Source: Hypericum androsaemum (taxonomy: Eukaryota > Streptophyta > Magnoliopsida > Malpighiales > Hypericaceae). Taken from it: a stretch of DNA of 64,000 bases. The DNA is taken from positions 18,375,495 through 18,439,494 of the forward strand of contig OZ023189.1 of assembly GCA_963995505.1 (NCBI GenBank). The letters are read 5' to 3'. The translations under genes were made by a program, and so were the position numbers. The notes below the pieces were generated by a model. The model had not been told where the DNA came from. It saw nothing but the letters and a program-made list of their open reading frames with translations, and did no database searches. Numbering within the stretch: the first letter of the stretch is position 1; each line of letters opens with the position of its first letter. Below are positions 58,843-64,000 of the stretch, one piece after another.

Positions 58843-60249
58843 TCACTTTTCAGGTTCATTTTCGCAAGACCCATTTGGGAGCAACCTCGCAGATTCATGG
58901 TTGCTCCTACTCATGACACCAACTCCCTGCTCCTATATACAAAGCAGTGGGTGTTCACTTATTTTGAGTGAAAAGCGAGATAAGTGGCTTTCAGAAACTA
59001 CAATTTTAATTTCCCAAGGCATAAGCTAAATATTCGTAGACAGTGCAAATATGAATACCTGATCAGTCGAGTTCTTTCCATGTATCCGCTGAGGCTTTGA
59101 GTTAAGATCAATCATTTTACTATCCATCTTACCATCACCATCTACATCATTCTCTAACACGGGTCCGGAGGTGATTCTGTGATTTTGCTGATTGTCTCTT
59201 GTCAAACTATTAGGAAACTGATTTTGGCCCCTCCCTATGTCATTTCCGTCAACGCGTTGCTGCCCTAGTTCCTCCAAGTTGCCGGGCTTATCACCTGGAA
59301 ACTGCTAAAAAGTAGAACAGGAAGTATATCAAGCATGGGAAGAGTCTTCAACAAAAGATACGAGGCCACAATCATTCCAGTCCATGGTCACAAACCTCAA
59401 CTCTCTGCCTCAATAGAAGATACCTCCCATGAGTCCTTTTACCGCCAACATGCACTATCATGTCGCACTGCAGGCAGAGAGAACTACCATCTATCTCGCA
59501 GTAAAAGAAAGCTACATAGCATAATTGAGGGGTAGCAGATTGTTCATGTCTTTTTCAAAATCAAAACAAATCTTAATGAAACGCTTCGTCAGATCAACAG
59601 AAGAGGAAACAACTACATGTCGACGGAGGGCTACCTACCAGGCGCATTTTCGCAGATATCACAGCGCGGCACGTCGCTGGGAGACGCAAGCCCGACACGT
59701 ACATGACGACTGGCAAGCTTGTTACACATGTGGACCTGCAACTCCATTGCATCAAAATCAGCAACCGTCAATTCCATAAACACATTAGCATCCGGAAAGC
59801 ATCAGAATCAACAACAAACAGAAACGCGACAGTCCGTTCCAAACAAACTTAGCAAGCAATGTACAAGTTGAAAACAAAATCGATGCACTTAGCGTTAGGA
59901 ATCCACAGTAAACTGTTCTTACTTTGTCCTCTCTCTAAGATGAACGCTATTGCCAAATTAAGCATAAAAAAACCGAAATTAAAATAGAAAATTGAGCTAA
60001 TTTTTTTAATTATAAAAAAAACAGCAGCCAAAGAGAGAATTAGCTCGACTGATGTTAGCTCCTCCTCGATTCCGCTAACTTCTAACAACCACCGCTTCGA
60101 TTCTGGAGTTCAAATTATTAAAAAAAAGAAATAGAGGGAGATAATGGAGTAGGTACCTTGACGTCGCAAGCGCGGCAGAGGGCGGCCTCGTCGGCGGCGC
60201 AGAAGAGGATCGCGGCGGCGCTCTCGCACACGTCACAGAGCGTTCGCAT
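58843..60249 (-). CDS. B-box zinc finger protein, BBX18/19-like, 5 exons
   Basis: A nuclear regulator of light and temperature responses and flowering; group IV BBX proteins act through protein contacts rather than a CCT domain. Exons (minus): 60249-60157, 59735-59639, 59511-59396, 59301-59059, 58932-58843. They give 212 residues. B-box 1 begins [20 protein letters not shown] and has [16 protein letters not shown]-box 2 begins [20 protein letters not shown] and ends [20 protein letters not shown]. That last string is typical of BBX18/BBX19 (double B-box 1a/1b). There is no CCT domain. The C-terminal half is polar, with DLNSKPQR. All zinc ligands that I can check are present. Whether it is the 18 or 19 orthologue is not decidable here. 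Confidence 0.92.
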
Positions 60250-60511
60250 TTCTCTTTTCCCTTCAATCTTCCGTCGCCGCTTGTTTAACTAACTAATTAA
60301 TTAATTAATTTAAACCTACTCCAACTAAATCACCCTTATTCCTACTCCCTCCTCGCCCGTAGCGGGAAAAAATTCAAAAAAAAAGAATTATAGTAGTAAT
60401 AATAATTAGTAATCAGTTGATCGGCGTTCTAGTGAAGTAAGTAGCTGTGTTGGGAATACCGGGAGGAGGAGCAAGGGAAACGAGGTGGCTTCAAATGGAT
60501 TAGGTTGCTTA

Positions 60512-60523
60512 TTTATATATAAA
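60512..60523 (-). promoter_or_regulatory. TATA box of the B-box gene
   Basis: On the minus strand this reads TTTATATATAAA, about 265 bases upstream of the ATG, with GC-richer leader sequence between. It is a good TATA candidate, but the start site is not mapped. Confidence 0.45.
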
Positions 60524-60907
60524 TGGAGATGGATAAATACTATAGCTGTGTTCTTCTTCCTCCTCTTTTCTTTTGGTGTATTTAGTATTTACTTTAGTCT
60601 GAAGGAGAAACAAAATAATAATATTTAAAAAGGGGAAAGCGAGGCGTAACGCGTACAAACAAACAATGTAGAGATTGGGAGGGACCGAGGAGAGTGAATT
60701 TTCCTCTCAAAAAAGGAGACAATGAATATTATAATTACAAATTACTTTTATTATTGGTTTTTTTTCTTTTTCACTCGAGAATGATAAATTTATTTAGAAT
60801 AAAGTAATGCTAACATAACATTTGGATTCGAACGAATTTATTTTTTACAGAATATTATTCGAACGAAATAAAACCATTGCCAAAATCAGAGGACGATTGG
60901 TGGCGAT
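60524..60907. other. Upstream spacer of the B-box gene
   Basis: AT-rich with A-runs. Its last eight bases are the left target duplication of the next MITE. No gene is seen. Confidence 0.5.
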
Positions 60908-61453
60908 TAGGGGTGTGCAAATGGTAATTGAAATTCGGTAAATTCGGTAAAATTTTGATAATCAGTAGTTCGGGATTGGTAAATCGGTATTCGATAATCA
61001 ATTCGGTAAGAGGTTTTTGAGAAATTCGATAAATTTCGGTAATTCGGTAAATACCGATATTTTACCGAATTTATCAAATTTACCTAAATGATAATTTACC
61101 AAATATATTAATAAATATATAAGCTAAATTATATATAATTTATGGGAAAAAAATTTGACCTCGTTAAAAAGTTGATGCTCTAAATATATTTGATACTAAT
61201 TAGATTTGATGGACTTGTATTTATTATATTAAATTTGTGTTTATTGAATCTATGTTTGCATTTTTTGATTAAATATAACGATAAATTATAATTTTTCCAA
61301 AAATTTGGTGAATTTGGTAAAAACTGAATTTACCAAAATTTAATTCGGTAAATATCGAATACTATTCGGGATCGAGATCGGTAGTGCATTTTTTAGCATT
61401 TCGGTAAATTTAGTATTCGATAATTCGGATCAGTGAATATCGAATGCACACTA
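60908..61453. mobile_element. hAT-like MITE with GGTAAATTCGG repeats
   Basis: The left end TAGGGGTGTGCAAATGG and the inverted right end TAGTGTGCATTCGAT form typical hAT terminal repeats. The flanking 8-mers GTGGCGAT (60900-60907) and GTGGTAAT (61454-61461) agree at 6 of 8 positions, as for an aged hAT duplication. The inside is built of repeated AATTCGGTAAA and TTACCGAATTT words that form subterminal inverted repeats. There is no coding capacity. Confidence 0.65.
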
Positions 61454-62440
61454 GTGGTAATAGTAGTGGTGATAGTAGTGGTGATAGGTCGCGGTACAAA
61501 AGATTTTGGATTGACATATAACTCAGCCGCGTTGTTCTATGTTTTCTGTTAGTTGCATGGACTAGTGGGAACATGATTGTCGCCGAGGTGCACACATTTT
61601 GTGGCCTTCGTTTCCATAGCCTCTTTTCCGTCAAACTCACATGGAATTTAGGTACTCGGAAAAGAATTTCGGATTCTTGAAAAATGAGAGGCAAAGAGAT
61701 TGTTAGAGAAACTCCTTACTCTTTCCGGAAGGAGGGATGAGGGAAGGAACTTCTGGAATGAATAAAAGGATCTAATACTTCAAAAAAATTGAATAAGGAG
61801 CGGTGCGAGGTGAAATCTCGTGCACATTTTTGTAGAGTAATAATAAAGATAATTTATGTGTCAATTTTTCCACTATCACCAAAAATCCAAAAAAATATGG
61901 CTCGTATAAAGTTGTCAGAGTATGATTAAAATTAAAATTTGAATTTGATATATTATTCTAAATAGTGACAAAATGTTCAATTAAATTTTGATAACGTTAC
62001 ATTTTTTTAACACAAAAAATACAACATTTGATATTCTTAAACGCTTGTTTAAGAACATTTGATAATGTTCAATTAAACTTGATATTCTTAAACGCTTGTT
62101 TTGTGTTCAAAAATGCAACATCTTTTTGGAACAGTTAATCTAAGTATTTTGTAATCTATTCTTGTGTAACAAAAATTTCAAGAGAAAAAAAAAATTAAAA
62201 TAGAGAGGTTAAAGTTGAGTTTGACTTACACTTTGGAAAATCATTGTACCACATTGGAAAGTAGAAAGATGGGAAGCAAGTTTACAAGGAGAAGTGTGTT
62301 ACGGGGCTTGTAAAGAGCTTGTGAGAAGAATGGGCCTCGCGCGCATGTGGTAGGCCGAAATTGGGCTCGCTCAGTATATTTTGACGATTTCGCCCCCCTT
62401 AAAACCCTGGCCGCACACACGATATAGACGCATGCAATGC
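61454..62440. other. Intergenic, AT-rich
   Basis: This starts with a short GTGGTAATAGTA repeat (61454-61487). A 40-base stretch around ACATTTGATATTCTTAAACG is repeated near 62025 and 62080. No gene is supported. Confidence 0.45.
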
Positions 62441-62590
62441 TAGCTCCTATAAATAAGAAAGCAGAATTTAGGTATTCCTTGGACTAAAACAATGGTGCAT
62501 TAGTGTAGGCAGAGTCATTTGACTGAATTACTTATATTGCGTATTTTCACTGTTCCTATATTCTTATATCTCTTGTGTTATATATGGACC
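62441..62590 (+). mobile_element. LTR relic related to the 2268-3276 element
   Basis: TTCCTTGGACTAAAACAATGG, TAGTGTAGGCAGAG and CACTGTTCCTATATTCTTAT match, in order, TTCATTGGACTAAACACAATGG, TAGTATAAGCAGAG and CAGTGTTCCTATGTCTCCTAT in the LTR at 2530-2730. The middle is deleted. No paired LTR is seen nearby, so it is a solo or fragmentary copy. Confidence 0.5.
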
Positions 62591-64000
62591 CTATGGTTTC
62601 CGGTGTCCTAATATTTGTAGCACTTAACTAAAGTTGCAAGCGACAACCAATTTGATTCACTAAAGTCTTAAAAAAGTTTTAAGTTGAAGGCTTATACATT
62701 ATTAAGAGAATTGTTTACCAAAAGACTCTAAAAAATATTGCAAAAAATTGCAAGGGAAAGGAAAAGGAAAAGGTAAAGAAGAGGGTCAGTCCCACGACTG
62801 TTTTTTGAGAAGGTAATGGTTGGGGAGAAGACAGTCTGAGGGAACCAAGGCATGAAAGGGAAATGTTCAAAAAAAAAGGCATGAAAGGGACGCGACGATA
62901 GAGATTTGAGAAGCGTCTGTGGATCACGCATTTCTGTGCCGATGGGGCCCACCAGAAGACCCAGGAAGATCAAGGAAAGAAGGTGGATTGTTGGTGGTTG
63001 ATGTGCAATTTATGTTTTTTGTTTTTTTCAAAAATAATTAACTGATGAATGATTATAATTAAATAAAACAGAATCGAGTCAAATACAATTACAAAATATG
63101 GATTTGGAAAAATATTTTTTACTTAAAATTTAAATAATACTTATCAATTGATTAGATTTTGTTGTTGTTGATATTGTCTCGTATACTAACGAAAAATGTT
63201 ATTTCAGTAATTTCCTTCAGTGTTGTATACTTCATCCGTTCAATCTTTGGTATATTGGTAGGAACGATCCATAATAATGACCTTGTGCAATGAATTTTTT
63301 AACCTAAATAGATTTGATATTCCTAACCTTATTTCACTGTAATTGCTATTTGAACAAGTTAAAATTATGTCTGATCCAAGTGGGAACAGCATTTATTTTG
63401 TGTATGTCCATGGATTTTAAATAATCCAAGCATCTTAGAAATAGATAAGAGGTAGGATTTTTTCAATGAATCACGCTCCTTTCGGGAGTCCATTGAATTG
63501 AATGGATTAGGGAAAGTTTGAATCGATTAAGTAATACAAAATTGAGTGGATTATAATCTATAAATAGTATCAAAATTTTCACAAATTATATTTTCAAAAA
63601 ATAAATTTCAAACATCTTAATGAAACAAGAACGTACGCTTTATCGATATGTTTGCTTAGATTGTTGGGTTTGCGTGAACAAAAAAAGGAAAAGGACAAGA
63701 TCTGTGGTAATAGAACAGGACAGGTGTTTGTACTAAAAGGCGTACAGCGTTAGCATCCACGAACTTGTAAGAGGATGGCATGTACAAGGAGACCAGATTT
63801 GGTCCTTGAAATCTGTTTGAATTATCTATTTGGTAGATTATTTTATTATTATTATTAGTAGATCATTTTATTTTATTATAACCAAAAAGATTATTTTATT
63901 TAACTTTTTTATCGTGGAAAAATTCGATTTATCCAAAATAATTATCATAAAATTATTTTATCATAATTGGTTAGATTATTTTATAGTCCAGAAACGAAAT
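62591..64000. other. Intergenic to the window end
   Basis: An A/G-rich stretch lies at 62740-62900, followed by AT-rich sequence. Short minus-strand frames near 62715-62973 have low-complexity composition and no domain. No gene is supported. Confidence 0.5.

Noticed and set aside
4813..60249. A biosynthetic gene cluster built around squalene synthase
   Set aside because: No oxidosqualene cyclase, P450, glycosyl- or acyltransferase occurs in the window; the neighbours are unrelated housekeeping and regulatory genes.

Overview
This is nuclear DNA from a flowering plant, almost certainly a eudicot. It has AT-rich intergenic space, genes broken by many short GT-AG introns, chloroplast-targeted aldolase, squalene synthase, GATA and B-box transcription factors, and plant-typical transposon debris. 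The species cannot be fixed from the sequence alone. I rebuilt spliced gene models by hand from splice sites, reading frame and family knowledge; no similarity search was run.

Ten protein-coding genes are supported. In order: squalene synthase (4813-8605, +); an SH3P-type BAR/SH3 membrane-trafficking protein (9453-12444, -); a secreted subtilase (16810-20445, +); a subfamily I-like GATA factor (28762-30076, +); a mitochondrial DUF1640/FMP32-like coiled-coil protein with an internally duplicated three-exon block (31523-33979, -); a nine-zinc-knuckle CCHC protein (35246-36504, -); a GH9 endoglucanase (48183-51520, +); an acidic protein of unknown function (52454-53185, +); chloroplast fructose-bisphosphate aldolase (55253-56965, +); and a two-B-box protein of the BBX18/19 type (58843-60249, -). 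These are independent genes with their own promoters, not an operon or an obvious metabolic cluster.

The space between genes is where the unusual material lies. Five elements of about 1.0-1.6 kb with long terminal inverted repeats and GC-rich cores (14206-15579, 39218-40791, 43408-44440, 45837-46888, 53701-54766) look like non-autonomous Mutator-like elements. One has a perfect 9-bp target duplication, and two seem to carry captured pieces of WD40-protein genes (PEX7-like and WDR12/YTM1-like), which makes them Pack-MULE candidates. A complete Cassandra-type TRIM with 5S rRNA sequence in both LTRs and a perfect 5-bp target duplication sits at 41722-42307. Further features are a truncated copia-like LTR element (2268-3276) with a distant relative at 62441-62590, a dispersed tRNA-derived SINE family, two hAT-type MITEs, a PIF/Harbinger-like MITE cluster, a roughly 1-kb degenerate minisatellite (26290-27310), and a pyrimidine-rich retroposon-like block (21830-22735).

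No tRNA gene, intact rRNA gene, CRISPR array or complete autonomous transposon was found.
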